Shown: positions 23,096 to 33,000 of the stretch, one piece after another | Layout of the letters: every line of letters starts with the position of its first letter | How positions within the stretch are numbered: the first letter of the stretch is position 1 | Source: Hallella mizrahii | GTDB lineage: Bacteria; Bacteroidota; Bacteroidia; Bacteroidales; Bacteroidaceae | Assembly (NCBI RefSeq): GCF_009695775.1 | Contig: NZ_VUNG01000006.1 | Location: forward strand, 84,950-148,949 | DNA length: 64,000 nt | Direction: 5' to 3' | Made by a program: the position numbers and the translations under genes | Notes under the pieces: generated by a model | Database searches by the model: none | What the model was told of the DNA's origin: nothing | What the model saw: only the letters and a program-made list of their open reading frames with translations

Positions 23096-26000
23096 TTAGA
23101 AGGTGAGCGTGACTGTACCCTGCACGTTGCGGGCATAGGGATAGCTGGTGCCTCGCTCATACTTGACCGACGACCAGTAGAACAGATCAGAGGCGTTGAT
23201 GCCAAAGACGAGAGACTCCAGCCCCGTGTGGTGTTGCAGCCAACTGTTGTTCCAACGATATTGCAGGCTGACGCTCTGCAGCTCCAGCACACGGTCGTCA
23301 AAGACATAGCGTGACGTAGCGTGTGGTGTGGTCGTCTCATCGTCGAAGTTGCGGAAGAAAGTCTCGTCGCCGGGATGCATCCAGCGCGAGGAGAGCACAC
23401 GCTCATCGACGTTTTTCGAGCCGATGACGTTCTTGGTCACTTCCACGCGGTCGCGCAGCGTAGAGTTGTAGAGCTTGCCGCCCCAGTGATAGCCGAAGGA
23501 GACGTTGAACGTGAAGTCGTGCCACATCACCATCGTGCGGAAGTTGCCTCGCCACAATGGCTGCGAGGGACCGAGATAGACTTTGTCGCTTGCGCTCCAT
23601 GTGCTGGTGAGGTTGCCACTACGATCGTAGAACACTTCCTGGCCGGTACTTGGGTCTATGCCAGCTGAGCGTACAGCATAGATGGCATTGAGCGGGCGCC
23701 CCTCGTAGAAGAGATTGCTCACGTCGACATTCTGCGCGAGATACTGCTCATTTTGGTTTTTGATGGCATCAGAGAGCCTGATGATCTTATTCTTGTTGTA
23801 GACCATCTGTCCGCCCACCATCCAGTTGAGGCGCCGCTTGCTGTCACGGATGATGTAAGCGTTGAGCGATGCCTCGAAACCGTTGTTGCGCATCTTGCCC
23901 ACGTTGGCCGTGTACTGCGAGAATCCGCTGCTCAAGGGCAGGTCCATGGCAGAGAGCAGGTTGCTCGTGGTCTTGATATAGTAGTTGAATTCAGCGGTGA
24001 CGCGGTTGTCAAGAACACCAATCTCTGTGCCGATGTTGACTTCCTTGGTTTTCTGCCAGGTCAGAGAGCTGTTGCCCAGTCCCATCATTCGTGCGGCAGC
24101 CCAACTGAGATAGCGGTTGTCGTTGGAGTAGTCGTAGGTAGTGTACACGCTCTCAGTGGTGAAGTTCTGCGTTCCCGTGATACCATAGGAAGCCTTCAGG
24201 CGCAGATTGCTGAAGATATTCTGGTCTTTCATCCACTTCTCTCGGTGGATATTCCAGCCGATGCCGGTGCTCCAGAAGGGTGCGAAGCGTTTGTCGCTGC
24301 CGAACTTCGAACTGCCGTCGACACGGTAGCTGAGGTCGATATAGTAGCGGTTGTCGTAGGTGTAGTTGGCGTTGCCCGTGAAGCCTACCAGTCGTGTCTT
24401 GGTGCGGTCGCCCTTGGGATGACTGTCGAGCTGATACTGTGCAGCGTTGGAGATGAGGTTGAGATTGGAGTTGGAGAAACCTTCTGCCGTAAAGCTGTAG
24501 TTGTAGAGCTTCTCGTCACTCATCGAGTAGTCCACACCGACATAGATCTGATGCTTGTCAGCAAACGTGCGTGAGTAGCTGGCCGTCACGTTGGCACTGA
24601 AGAGGTTGTCGGTTCCGTTGCCGTAAGTGTACAGGCCTTTGCGCAGCTGTCCGCTGGCGGTCTGGTAATCGTCGGAAGTGAAGTAGGAGCTCTCGGCCGG
24701 CAGGAAATAGTCGGAGCTGCTGCGGTTGGTGGTCACACCGAGCTTGGCACGCAGTCGCAGTCCTTCCAGGATCTGCCATTCCACAGAGAAGTTGTTGATC
24801 AACTGCAAGTACTCGCTCTTGTTGATGGTGTTGAGCGAAGCGTCGTAGAGCGGATTGCCGATGAGATTCTTGCTGTGGTTGTAATCATAGAAAGTCTTGA
24901 CGAGATTACCCTTCTCGTCGTACGGACTGTTGTAGGGCTCCATGTCGACATAGTCCTGGAACGAGCCGTACTTGCTTTCATTAGCGTGGTTGCTCGTCAC
25001 GCTGGTGTAGTTGCGGAAGATCAGGTTCTTGACGCTGTACATCAGGGTGATGTCGCCATTGAGGTTCTTACGGCTGCTGCCCTTCATGGCTCCTTGTATG
25101 TCGTTGTAGCCTAAGGAGGCGGCCCAGCGGAAAGCGCCGGCGCCACCGTCGAACCGGATATTGTAGTTCTGACCCACGCCGGTGTGGACGGGCTTGTGGA
25201 TCCAGTCGATGTCTATACCGTTGAGCACCTGTTGCAGACGCTCGTCGTAGTACTCGGCATATCTGAGCTTGTCGTCGAGCTTGTCGGGATCATACAGTCC
25301 GACCGCCTTTTCCAACCGCAGTTTGTCGGCTGCATGAAGAAGGTGATAACTGGAAAGATCTGGTATCTGCAGGCTGATGCCGGCTTTTGCCGTCACACGG
25401 AGACGGCCCTCCTTGGGTTGTTTGGTGACAACGACAATGACACCGTTGGCACCACGTGAACCGTAAATGGCTGTGGCGGCAGCATCTTTCAGGATGTTGA
25501 TGCTCTCGATCTGGTCGTCGTTGTAGTCCATGAGTTTGGTCAGACTGATCTCGAAACCGTCGAGGATGATGAGTGGTGTGTTGACTGTCTGTTCAGCATT
25601 GGTGTTGAACTCCTCTACGTTCATTGGTAGGGTAGAGGTGCCACGGATGTCAAGGTTAGGCAAGACATTCGGGTTGCTACCCGCAACATTGTTGATGGGG
25701 AAGTTGAGCGAGGCGTCCACGTTCTTCAGTGTTTGCAGCAGGTTGCTGCCACGGAACATTTCCAGCTTTTCCTTGCCTACGGTAGAGACAGCACCGGTGT
25801 AGCTCTCCTTGGCTTTGCGGAAGATGCCGGTGACGACAACCTCGCCGACTTGCTTGACATCAGATTCCAGTCCGATGTTCATCATCTTGGTCATCTTCAC
25901 GACACGGGTCTTCATGCCTACGTAGCTGATCTGGGCAGACTCGCCGCCACGCAATAGGTAGTCGAAGCTGAACGCACCGTTGACATCTGTCACTGTGGCG

Positions 26001-26431
26001 ATATTCGTACCGAGAATCCTCACTTGTGCACCGATCACCGGCTCTTTCGTGGCCACGTCATAGACATATCCGCCGACAGACTCCAGCTTACCGGACTTGG
26101 GCTTTTCTGTTTGGTTCTCCGTGCTGTTGACCTTAGAGATGTTGATAAACTTTCCGTCGATCGTATATTTCAGCGGCTTTCCTTTCAACAGAAAGTCCAC
26201 GATAGCCAGGAAAGGCGCGTTGTGTACCGTCCCTCGGACATGGTAAGGCTCCAAGTCTTCGTAGGTGAAGAGGAAACGGTAACTGGAATTCTTCTCCAAC
26301 CGCGCCAGTGCGCTGGGCAGGTCTTCGTTGTTGAACTCCATGGAGAGCCTCACGTCATTCTGCGCGTTTGCTGTCAGCGCTGTCAGCATCAGCAACAGCG
26401 TCAGCAGTAGAGGCAGGACTGTTCTTTTCAT
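23096..26431 (-). CDS. SusC/RagA family TonB-linked outer-membrane protein with STN domain
   Basis: This 1111-residue TonB-dependent importer has, in order: a signal peptide, an STN (secretin/TonB N-terminal) domain at about 30-110 (RLEKNSSYRFLFTYEDLEPYHVRGTV), a CarboxypepD_reg-like domain (GGYVYDVATKEPVIGAQVRILGTN), a plug (NVDASLNFPINNVAG ... DDQIESINILKDAAATAIYGSRGANGVIVV) and a 22-stranded barrel ending in VTLTF. An STN domain normally signals to an anti-sigma/ECF sigma pair, but none is visible within the window on either side. It heads the operon; a candidate promoter lies at 26558-26589. Confidence 0.95.
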   Translation of the reverse strand: MKRTVLPLLLTLLLMLTALTANAQNDVRLSMEFNNEDLPSALARLEKNSSYRFLFTYEDLEPYHVRGTVHNAPFLAIVDFLLKGKPLKYTIDGKFINISKVNSTENQTEKPKSGKLESVGGYVYDVATKEPVIGAQVRILGTNIATVTDVNGAFSFDYLLRGGESAQISYVGMKTRVVKMTKMMNIGLESDVKQVGEVVVTGIFRKAKESYTGAVSTVGKEKLEMFRGSNLLQTLKNVDASLNFPINNVAGSNPNVLPNLDIRGTSTLPMNVEEFNTNAEQTVNTPLIILDGFEISLTKLMDYNDDQIESINILKDAAATAIYGSRGANGVIVVVTKQPKEGRLRVTAKAGISLQIPDLSSYHLLHAADKLRLEKAVGLYDPDKLDDKLRYAEYYDERLQQVLNGIDIDWIHKPVHTGVGQNYNIRFDGGAGAFRWAASLGYNDIQGAMKGSSRKNLNGDITLMYSVKNLIFRNYTSVTSNHANESKYGSFQDYVDMEPYNSPYDEKGNLVKTFYDYNHSKNLIGNPLYDASLNTINKSEYLQLINNFSVEWQILEGLRLRAKLGVTTNRSSSDYFLPAESSYFTSDDYQTASGQLRKGLYTYGNGTDNLFSANVTASYSRTFADKHQIYVGVDYSMSDEKLYNYSFTAEGFSNSNLNLISNAAQYQLDSHPKGDRTKTRLVGFTGNANYTYDNRYYIDLSYRVDGSSKFGSDKRFAPFWSTGIGWNIHREKWMKDQNIFSNLRLKASYGITGTQNFTTESVYTTYDYSNDNRYLSWAAARMMGLGNSSLTWQKTKEVNIGTEIGVLDNRVTAEFNYYIKTTSNLLSAMDLPLSSGFSQYTANVGKMRNNGFEASLNAYIIRDSKRRLNWMVGGQMVYNKNKIIRLSDAIKNQNEQYLAQNVDVSNLFYEGRPLNAIYAVRSAGIDPSTGQEVFYDRSGNLTSTWSASDKVYLGPSQPLWRGNFRTMVMWHDFTFNVSFGYHWGGKLYNSTLRDRVEVTKNVIGSKNVDERVLSSRWMHPGDETFFRNFDDETTTPHATSRYVFDDRVLELQSVSLQYRWNNSWLQHHTGLESLVFGINASDLFYWSSVKYERGTSYPYARNVQGTVTLTF

Positions 26432-26557
26432 AAGCGATGGTGTTTGGTTACTCTCAGAGTATGATAATGAATGATTATAGCGTGAAATATATTTAATGCT
26501 TGTGTGAATACGATGTCTTCTGTGCTTGTAAATGGTGCAAAAATACTAAAAAGAATT

Positions 26558-26589
26558 CAAAAATACGAATGGTGAGCGATAAAAACAAA
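26558..26589 (-). promoter_or_regulatory. Candidate promoter for the SusC/D operon
   Basis: On the minus strand a TTTTG (26589-26586) is followed after 20 bases by TATTTTTG (26565-26558), 126 bases before susC. A second TATTTTTG lies at 26545-26538. The region is AT-rich, so chance matches are possible. Confidence 0.5.
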
Positions 26590-26604
26590 AAAGAAGAGAT
26601 TCTT

Positions 26605-26635
26605 TTTGTTCTTTCGCTTATTTACCGTAACTTTG
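26605..26635 (+). promoter_or_regulatory. Promoter for the nucleotidyltransferase gene
   Basis: TTTG (26605-26608), 19 bases, then TAACTTTG (26628-26635), 47 bases before the ATG at 26683. A clean consensus match. Confidence 0.8.
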
Positions 26636-26682
26636 CAATGCTTTAGGAAGCACATTTTCTAACTGATTTAAAAATACACAGT

Positions 26683-27597
26683 ATGAAACCTACATTATTA
26701 CTGCTTGCTGCCGGTATGGGCAGCCGTTACGGTGGTTTGAAACAATTAGACGGTCTGGGTCCCAACGGCGAGACTATCATGGACTACAGTATCTATGATG
26801 CGATTCAGGCCGGTTTCGGTAAGATCGTTTGGGTGATCCGCAAGGATTTTGAGCAGGACTTCCGTGAGAAGATCCTTTCTAAATATGAGGGACATATTCC
26901 CTGCGAGCTTGTGTTCCAGAGCCTCGACAAGATTCCCGAGGGCTACTCTGTTCCTGAGGGCCGCACAAAGCCATGGGGTACCAACCATGCTGTGATGATG
27001 GCCAAAGAGGTGATCCACGAGCCTTTCTGTGTGATCAACTGCGATGACTTCTATAACCGCGACTGCTTCAAGGTCATTGGCAAGTTCCTCTCTGAACTCC
27101 CTGAGGACAGCAAAGGTAAGTATGCTATGGTGGGCTTCCGCGTAGGCAACACGCTGAGCGACAATGGTTCTGTGTCACGCGGCGTGTGCTCGAAGAATGC
27201 CGAGAACCTGCTCACCGGTTGCGTGGAGCGTACTGAGATCGAGCGTCAGGCCGACGGCAATGTGGCTTATAAAGACGAGAACGGCAAGTGGGTGGAGATT
27301 GCTGACACCACACCAGTCAGTATGAACGTGTGGGGCTTCACTCCGGAATACTTCGAGTACAGCGACAAGTACTTTAAAGAATTCCTCGATGCACCTGAGA
27401 CCAAGGCCAATCCTAAGGCAGAGTACCTGATTCCTTGGGTGGTGAACAAGTTGATCAATGAGGGTAAGGCTACCTGCGAAGTGCTCGACACGACGAGCAA
27501 GTGGTTCGGTGTCACCTATTCCGCTGACCGCCCGGGTACTGTAGCCCGCATCCAGCAGCTTGTTGACGAGGGTGTATACCCCAACAAGCTCTTCTAA
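26683..27597 (+). CDS. Sugar-phosphate nucleotidyltransferase family protein
   Basis: The 304-residue protein has the nucleotidyl transferase signature at its start, LLLLAAGMGSRYGGLKQLDGLGPNGETIMDYSIYDA, followed by the GTNHAVMMAKEVI and VINCDDFYNRD (metal-binding Asp) segments. It therefore transfers a nucleotidyl group onto a sugar phosphate or similar acceptor. The second half (PVSMNVWGFTPEYFEY, FGVTYSADRPGTVARIQ) is typical of a conserved Bacteroidetes group without an assigned acceptor. It stands alone between its own promoter and a strong terminator, so neighbours do not help. Confidence 0.85.
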   Translation: MKPTLLLLAAGMGSRYGGLKQLDGLGPNGETIMDYSIYDAIQAGFGKIVWVIRKDFEQDFREKILSKYEGHIPCELVFQSLDKIPEGYSVPEGRTKPWGTNHAVMMAKEVIHEPFCVINCDDFYNRDCFKVIGKFLSELPEDSKGKYAMVGFRVGNTLSDNGSVSRGVCSKNAENLLTGCVERTEIERQADGNVAYKDENGKWVEIADTTPVSMNVWGFTPEYFEYSDKYFKEFLDAPETKANPKAEYLIPWVVNKLINEGKATCEVLDTTSKWFGVTYSADRPGTVARIQQLVDEGVYPNKLF

Positions 27598-27656
27598 CAG
27601 CAGTTTTTCTTAGCGGATGACCAGCCTGCCGGCATGGTCAACTGTTATACAATGAT

Positions 27657-27688
27657 AAAGCCCCGGGTGATGTTTTCATCCGGGGCTT
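27657..27688 (+). terminator. Terminator of the nucleotidyltransferase gene
   Basis: A stem of about 14 pairs with TTTT as loop (AAAGCCCCGG...CCGGGGCTTT, 27657-27688), 60 bases past the stop. The T run after it is short. Confidence 0.75.
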
Positions 27689-27725
27689 TGCGTTATTGGC
27701 CACACCTTATTTATATATAGAGAGA

Positions 27726-27798
27726 TGACAGAAAACAGCAAGAAGCTTGCGCTGTCAGTCTTTAATAAAAACAACAAGGCGATTTCGCCTTTCTTTTT
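27726..27798 (+). other. Structured spacer with hairpins and T-run before lpxA-like gene
   Basis: TGACAG (27726-27731) pairs with CTGTCA (27752-27757) around an inner GCAAG-aag-CTTGC stem. Then GGCG-ATTT-CGCC (27778-27789) is followed by TTTCTTTTTTT on the plus strand. The last hairpin can also end the minus-strand lpxA-like transcript. It could be a two-way terminator array or a short plus-strand RNA; no good promoter is visible for the latter. Confidence 0.45.
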
Positions 27799-28575
27799 TT
27801 ATTTCGATATGATGCCGACCTGTGTGGAGTTCAGGAATTCGATGATATTGCGGACTTGTTCCCCGTCGGGCACCTGGTCACGGATCTGCAAGGCAGCGTC
27901 GAAGACACTCACCTTGCCGTTGAAGACAAGACGGTAAGCGTTGGCCACGTGTTTGCGGATACGCTCTTCGATATGCCAGGCTTCCATCATGGTGTTGTTG
28001 GGGCCTGCATACTCAATAGGGTTGCCGCCCGCAATGACATAGGGGGGAACATCCTTGGAGAAGCGGGTTCCCGCTTGGAGCATGGCCAGGTTGCCAACGC
28101 GCGTGCCGGCATTCTCTATGACCGACGATGAGAAGATGACACCGTCGCCGATCTGGCAGTCACCGGCAATCTTCGTACCATAGCCAAAGACATTGAAGTT
28201 GCCGATCTTGGTGTCGTGGCTGATATGTACACCCTCCATGAGCATGTTGTTGTTGCCAATCACCGTCTGTCCTCCCTCGTGCGTACCACGGTTGACGATG
28301 ACGTTTTCGCGGATCACGTTGTTGTCACCGACAACCACCTCACTGCGCTCACCCTTGAAGGCAAAGTCCTGGGGAAGGGCACCGAGGACGGCACCTTGAT
28401 GCAACTTGTTGTCCTTGCCTATCTTCGTGCCGTTGAGAATACTTACAAAGGGAAAGATGACACAGTTATCGCCGATCTCCACATAGTCCTCGATATACAC
28501 GAAGGGGAATATCTTGATATTGTCACCGAGCTTCGCCTTGGGCGATACTACGGCTTTATCACTGATGTTGTTCAT
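27799..28575 (-). CDS. lpxA: LpxA-like acyl-ACP-UDP-N-acetylglucosamine O-acyltransferase
   Basis: The 258-residue left-handed beta-helix protein (hexapeptide repeats such as IGDNCV, IGKDNK, VGDNNV, IGNNNM) has an alpha-helical C-terminus, the LpxA arrangement for the first acylation of UDP-GlcNAc in lipid A synthesis. The GALPQDFAFKGE lysine loop, RENVIVNRGT and the catalytic histidine in VHISHDTKIGN are present. Positions aligning with E. coli His144 and His160 appear as Asp (KIAGDC) and Glu (SSVIENAG). It is the last gene behind an RND efflux operon instead of lying with lpxC/fabZ or lpxD, so it may be a paralog. Confidence 0.85.
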   Translation of the reverse strand: MNNISDKAVVSPKAKLGDNIKIFPFVYIEDYVEIGDNCVIFPFVSILNGTKIGKDNKLHQGAVLGALPQDFAFKGERSEVVVGDNNVIRENVIVNRGTHEGGQTVIGNNNMLMEGVHISHDTKIGNFNVFGYGTKIAGDCQIGDGVIFSSSVIENAGTRVGNLAMLQAGTRFSKDVPPYVIAGGNPIEYAGPNNTMMEAWHIEERIRKHVANAYRLVFNGKVSVFDAALQIRDQVPDGEQVRNIIEFLNSTQVGIISK

Positions 28576-28636
28576 AATTCAAATTTGGTTTTTCGTCATT
28601 GAATCAATTCATCACTCAACACTCATCGTTCAACAC

Positions 28637-30028
28637 TTATTTCGCTCCTCCGCCCAGGGCATAGTAGAGGTTGACGACAGCCTGCATCTTGCTGAAGTCG
28701 TCCTGTACTTTGTTGAGTTGTGAGTTGAGCAAGTTGCTCTCGGCGGTGATGACTTCGAGATAGGTAGAGCCTGCGCTGGCCATCAAACTCTTCGTGTCTT
28801 CCACGTTGCGCTTGAGCACGGCGATGCGCTTCTCTTCCAGTTGACTTTTTGCTTCAGATGTGTTGTAGAGCACCAGAGCGTTGCTGACTTCACTTCCTGC
28901 CGACAGCACACTGTTCTGCCAGGTGTTGTAGGCTTGTTTGTACTGATCCTCGGCTACGCGCAGTCCGGCTTTGAGCTGACCTTTGGCGAAGATAGGCTGT
29001 GTCAGCGATGCCACGGCCGACCACAGCATCTTGCCCGGATTGGTGATGCCCAAGCCACCGCTGTTGGTGAAGGCCCCTGTAGCGCTGATGGTCAGTGACG
29101 GGTAGAAACGAGCGCGGGCAGCCTCTACGTTATAGAAGCATTTGGCGAGTGCCATCTCGTTGGCGTGGACATCGGCACGGTTGCTGAGCAACTGAATGCC
29201 TACCCCCGTTGAGAAATTAGTGGGAAGATTCTGACTGTCGAGATCACCGCGTGGGATGGCATGAGCCTGCTGACCGAGCAGCAGCGAGAGACTATTCTCT
29301 GTCTCTCTGATCTGTCTTTTGAGATCTTCCTTCTGTGTCTGTACGCTCAGATAGTTGGCCTCGGCACTTTGCACGGCGGTAGAGCGCACCCCAGCTACCG
29401 ACTGGTGTTGGATTTTCATGATCTCCCACGTGTCCTTGGTGAGTTTCTCCATGTCGGTGACGATCTGCAGCTGCTTGTCGAGCATGAGCAGGGTATAGTA
29501 CATATTAGCCACATTGGCGATGAGCTTGGTCTGCACAGCCACCTGATAGTCCTTGGTCTGAAGCATGGAGACCTGAGCGGCACGCTTGGCGGCTGTGAGG
29601 TTGCCAAAGAGGTTGGCATCCCAGCTGGCACTGATGGGCAGTTGGTAGGTCTTGACGGCTTTGTTGTAATCCCATGAGGAGATGGTTCCCTGCGGCGTGA
29701 ACGAGATGCCCGGCAAGAAGGCAAGTTTGGCAGCCTTGAGCTGCGCCTCTGCCATATCTACGTTGAGAGCCGCGTTGAGCAGGTCGGGATTGTTGGTCAG
29801 GCATGTGCTGATGAGCGACTGCAATTGTGGATCTGTGAACACCGAGCGCCACGGGATATTGGCGAAACTGGTGGTGTCGGTCACGGCAAGTGTGTCGGTG
29901 TTGCTCACCGCGTCGCGGACCAGCCCGGCCGTGTTGACCTGTGGCCGCTCATATTTGCCGTAAAGGCTCTTGCAGCCCGTCATGGCGACGGCTGCAAGAC
30001 CTGTAAGTATGAAATGATATATCTTCAT
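28637..30028 (-). CDS. TolC/OprM-type efflux outer-membrane lipoprotein
   Basis: The 463-residue lipoprotein (lipobox VAMTGC, Cys at about 19) forms the outer-membrane duct of a tripartite RND pump. NodT-family features are the SLISTCLTNNPDLLNAALNVDMAEAQLKAAKLAFLPGIS first repeat and the matching second repeat LLSNRADVHANEMALAKCFYNVEAARARFYPSLTIS, each with a long coiled-coil after it. It lies 22 bases after the permease gene and 61 bases before the lpxA-like gene. Confidence 0.93.
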   Translation of the reverse strand: MKIYHFILTGLAAVAMTGCKSLYGKYERPQVNTAGLVRDAVSNTDTLAVTDTTSFANIPWRSVFTDPQLQSLISTCLTNNPDLLNAALNVDMAEAQLKAAKLAFLPGISFTPQGTISSWDYNKAVKTYQLPISASWDANLFGNLTAAKRAAQVSMLQTKDYQVAVQTKLIANVANMYYTLLMLDKQLQIVTDMEKLTKDTWEIMKIQHQSVAGVRSTAVQSAEANYLSVQTQKEDLKRQIRETENSLSLLLGQQAHAIPRGDLDSQNLPTNFSTGVGIQLLSNRADVHANEMALAKCFYNVEAARARFYPSLTISATGAFTNSGGLGITNPGKMLWSAVASLTQPIFAKGQLKAGLRVAEDQYKQAYNTWQNSVLSAGSEVSNALVLYNTSEAKSQLEEKRIAVLKRNVEDTKSLMASAGSTYLEVITAESNLLNSQLNKVQDDFSKMQAVVNLYYALGGGAK

Positions 30029-30050
30029 GATATAGAAACTCTACATTGTG

Positions 30051-33000
30051 TTACTTTGTATACGCGTCGATGTAAGGCTCTTGCTTGTCGGCGTGGGCAT
30101 ACTGCTCAAGCTCTGCTTTGACCTCCTCGTTCTCTTCGTCTTCGAACTTCATCGGCTTGATCTTCTCCTGCAACCACTGGAAGATGCAGAACAGAGCCGG
30201 CACGACGAAGATCTGAATCAGCGTACCGATGAGCATACCGCCGACGGCGGCAGCACCCAACGTCTGGTTGCCGTTCTTGCCCACACCAGAGGCGAACATC
30301 AGCGGCAACAGACCGATGACCATGGCCAACGATGTCATCAGAATAGGACGAAGACGGGCGGCAGCACCAAGGATGGCAGAGTATTTGATAGCCATACCAG
30401 TTTCACGACGCTCCAAAGCGAACTGCACAATCAAGATGGCGTTCTTTGACAACAGACCGATCAACATGATCAGTGAGATCTGCATGTAGATGTCGTTGCT
30501 GTGCCCAAAGAGGTTGGTGAAGGCAAAGGCACCCGCCAAACCGAATGGTACGGACAGCAATACAGACAGCGGAAGGATGTAGCTCTCGTACTGTGCGCTC
30601 AGAATCAGATAGACGAACACAAGACAGAGTATAAAGATCAGTGCCGTAGAGTTGCTCGACTCTGCCTCGGAACGGCTCAAACCTGAATACTCATAGCCAT
30701 AGCCGTCGGGCAGATTGTCCTTGGCCACTTCCTCGATGGCTTTCATCACCTGGCCGGATGAATAACCGTCGTTGGCGTTGACACTGACGTTGATGGCGGT
30801 GAAGAGGTTGAAGCGGTTGATGTTGGACGGGCCATAGACCTTTTGCAGTTTGACAAACTCGCTCACCGGTGCCATATCGCCTGTGGCGGTGCGCACATAG
30901 ATGCGGGTCAGGCCTTCCGGTGTCATACGGCTGGCTACATCGCCCTGGACCATCACACGGAAGAGCTTGCCGAAGGCGTTGAAGTTAGAAGCATACAGAC
31001 CGCCATAATATCCTTGAAGCACAGAGAGCACTATCTTGGGCGAGATGCCGGCCTGCTTGGTCTTGGCAACATCCACGTCGACCATATACTGAGGATAGTT
31101 AGGGTTGTAGGAGGTCATGGCCTGCTGGATCTCCGGACGCTTGTTCAGCTCTGCCAGGAAGCTCTTGGTCACTTCAAAGAACTTGTTCAGGTCGCCGCCT
31201 GTCTTGTCCTGCATGGTCATGGTCACACCGTTCTGTACGGAGAAGCCTGGAATCATAGGAGGACCGAAGGCCAGGATCTGTGCGTCCTTGATGCTTGCCG
31301 TTTGCTTGTAGATCATACCCAGCACGGAGTTCTGCTCATAAGGATTGACCACGAGTGCCATGGGATCCTTGTCGTGGATAGCGCGCTTGATGCGGTCGGT
31401 GATGCCACCGGCACGATCTTCAAAGGGCTTCAGCTTGATGATGAACGTTGCCTGGTCTGAACCCTGACCGGCAATGAAGTTATAACCGATGATGGCATTG
31501 CGGTGAAGGATAGCCGGATTGTTGGCCAGCATCTTGTCTACCTCGTCCACTATCTGCTTGGTACGCTCCTGGGAAGTTCCCGGATTGGCAGAGATGGTCA
31601 CGAAGATCGTTCCCGTGTCCTCATCTGGCACAAGGCCTGTCTTTGTGGTATTCATCAGTATGGCAAGAGCAGCAATACCCACTGCCACAATACCTGCTGT
31701 GATGATGCGGTGATTGATCACGTGCTCAACACCCCGCTTATATTTATTGGTGGTCTTCTCAAATACGCGGTTGAAGCCAGCGTGGAAGCGAGCCACAAAG
31801 CTCTTGTTGCTCTCGTTCTCCTCTGCTTGGTGCGGCTTCAAGAACATGGCGCAAAGTGCTGGAGACAAAGTCAAGGCGTTGACAGCCGAGATGACGATAC
31901 TTACAGCCATTGTCACACCGAACTCGCGGTAGAATGTGCCGCTCGTACCTCCCATGAACGATACAGGGACGAACACAGCAGCCATGACGAGCGTGATGGA
32001 GATGATGGCACTGGAGATCTCATTCATGGCATCGATAGCAGCCGTGAGCGAGTTGTCGTAACCTTGGTCGAGCTTGGCGTGTACGGCCTCGACGACCACG
32101 ATGGCATCATCCACCACGATGGCGATAGCTAACAGCAAGGCAGATAGCGTCAAGAGGTTGATGGAGAAACCAAAGATCCACAGGAAGAAGAAGGTACCTA
32201 TCAAGGCCACCGGCACGGCAATCATAGGGATGAGCGTCGAGCGGAGGTCCTGCAGGAAGACATACACCACAATGAACACGAGTACCAGGGTGATGAACAG
32301 CGTCATCAACACCTCTTGAATGGATGCGAAGAGGAAGTCGGTCACATCGTACATGATCACCGTCTTCATCCCCGGCGGCATGCTCTTCTGCTGCTCTGCA
32401 AGTGCAGCTTTCACGTCTGTGGCAATCTGTGTGGCGTTGGAGCCTGCAATCTGCTGCACCATACCCATACAGGCAGGGATACCGTCGTTGATCAGACTCA
32501 CGTTGTACATCAGAGAGCCAAGCTCGATCTTGGCCACGTCTTTCAGCTTCAATGTCTGGCCTGTGGTCTTGCTCGTCAGGATGATGTTCTCATATTGTAT
32601 AGGCTCTGACAAGCGTCCCTTGTATCGCAGGGTGTACTCGTAAGCTACGTTGGAGTTCTCGCCGAACTTACCCGGTGCAGCCTCGATATTCTGTTCTGCC
32701 AATACACCGAGGATGTCTGACGGCATAAGTCCGTATTCTTTCATCTTATCTGGCTTGAGCCAGATGCGCATGGAGTAGTTGGCGGTAGAAGGACTATTTA
32801 CGTCGCCCACACCATTGATACGCTTGATGACCGGAACGATGTTGATGTTGTTGTAGTTCGTGACAAACTGACCGTCGTAGCGGCCGTCAGAGGTGAGAGC
32901 GTACATGATGACGTTGGAGGTCTGACGCTTGGTGACGGTCACACCGACCTGCGTTACTTCAGAAGGCAAGAGGGCCTGAGCCTGCGACACACGGTTCTGC

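Noticed and set aside
21385..23106. 573-codon plus-strand frame
   Set aside because: It lies opposite the SusD gene and has Val/Gly/Asp-rich composition typical of antisense shadows in this window.
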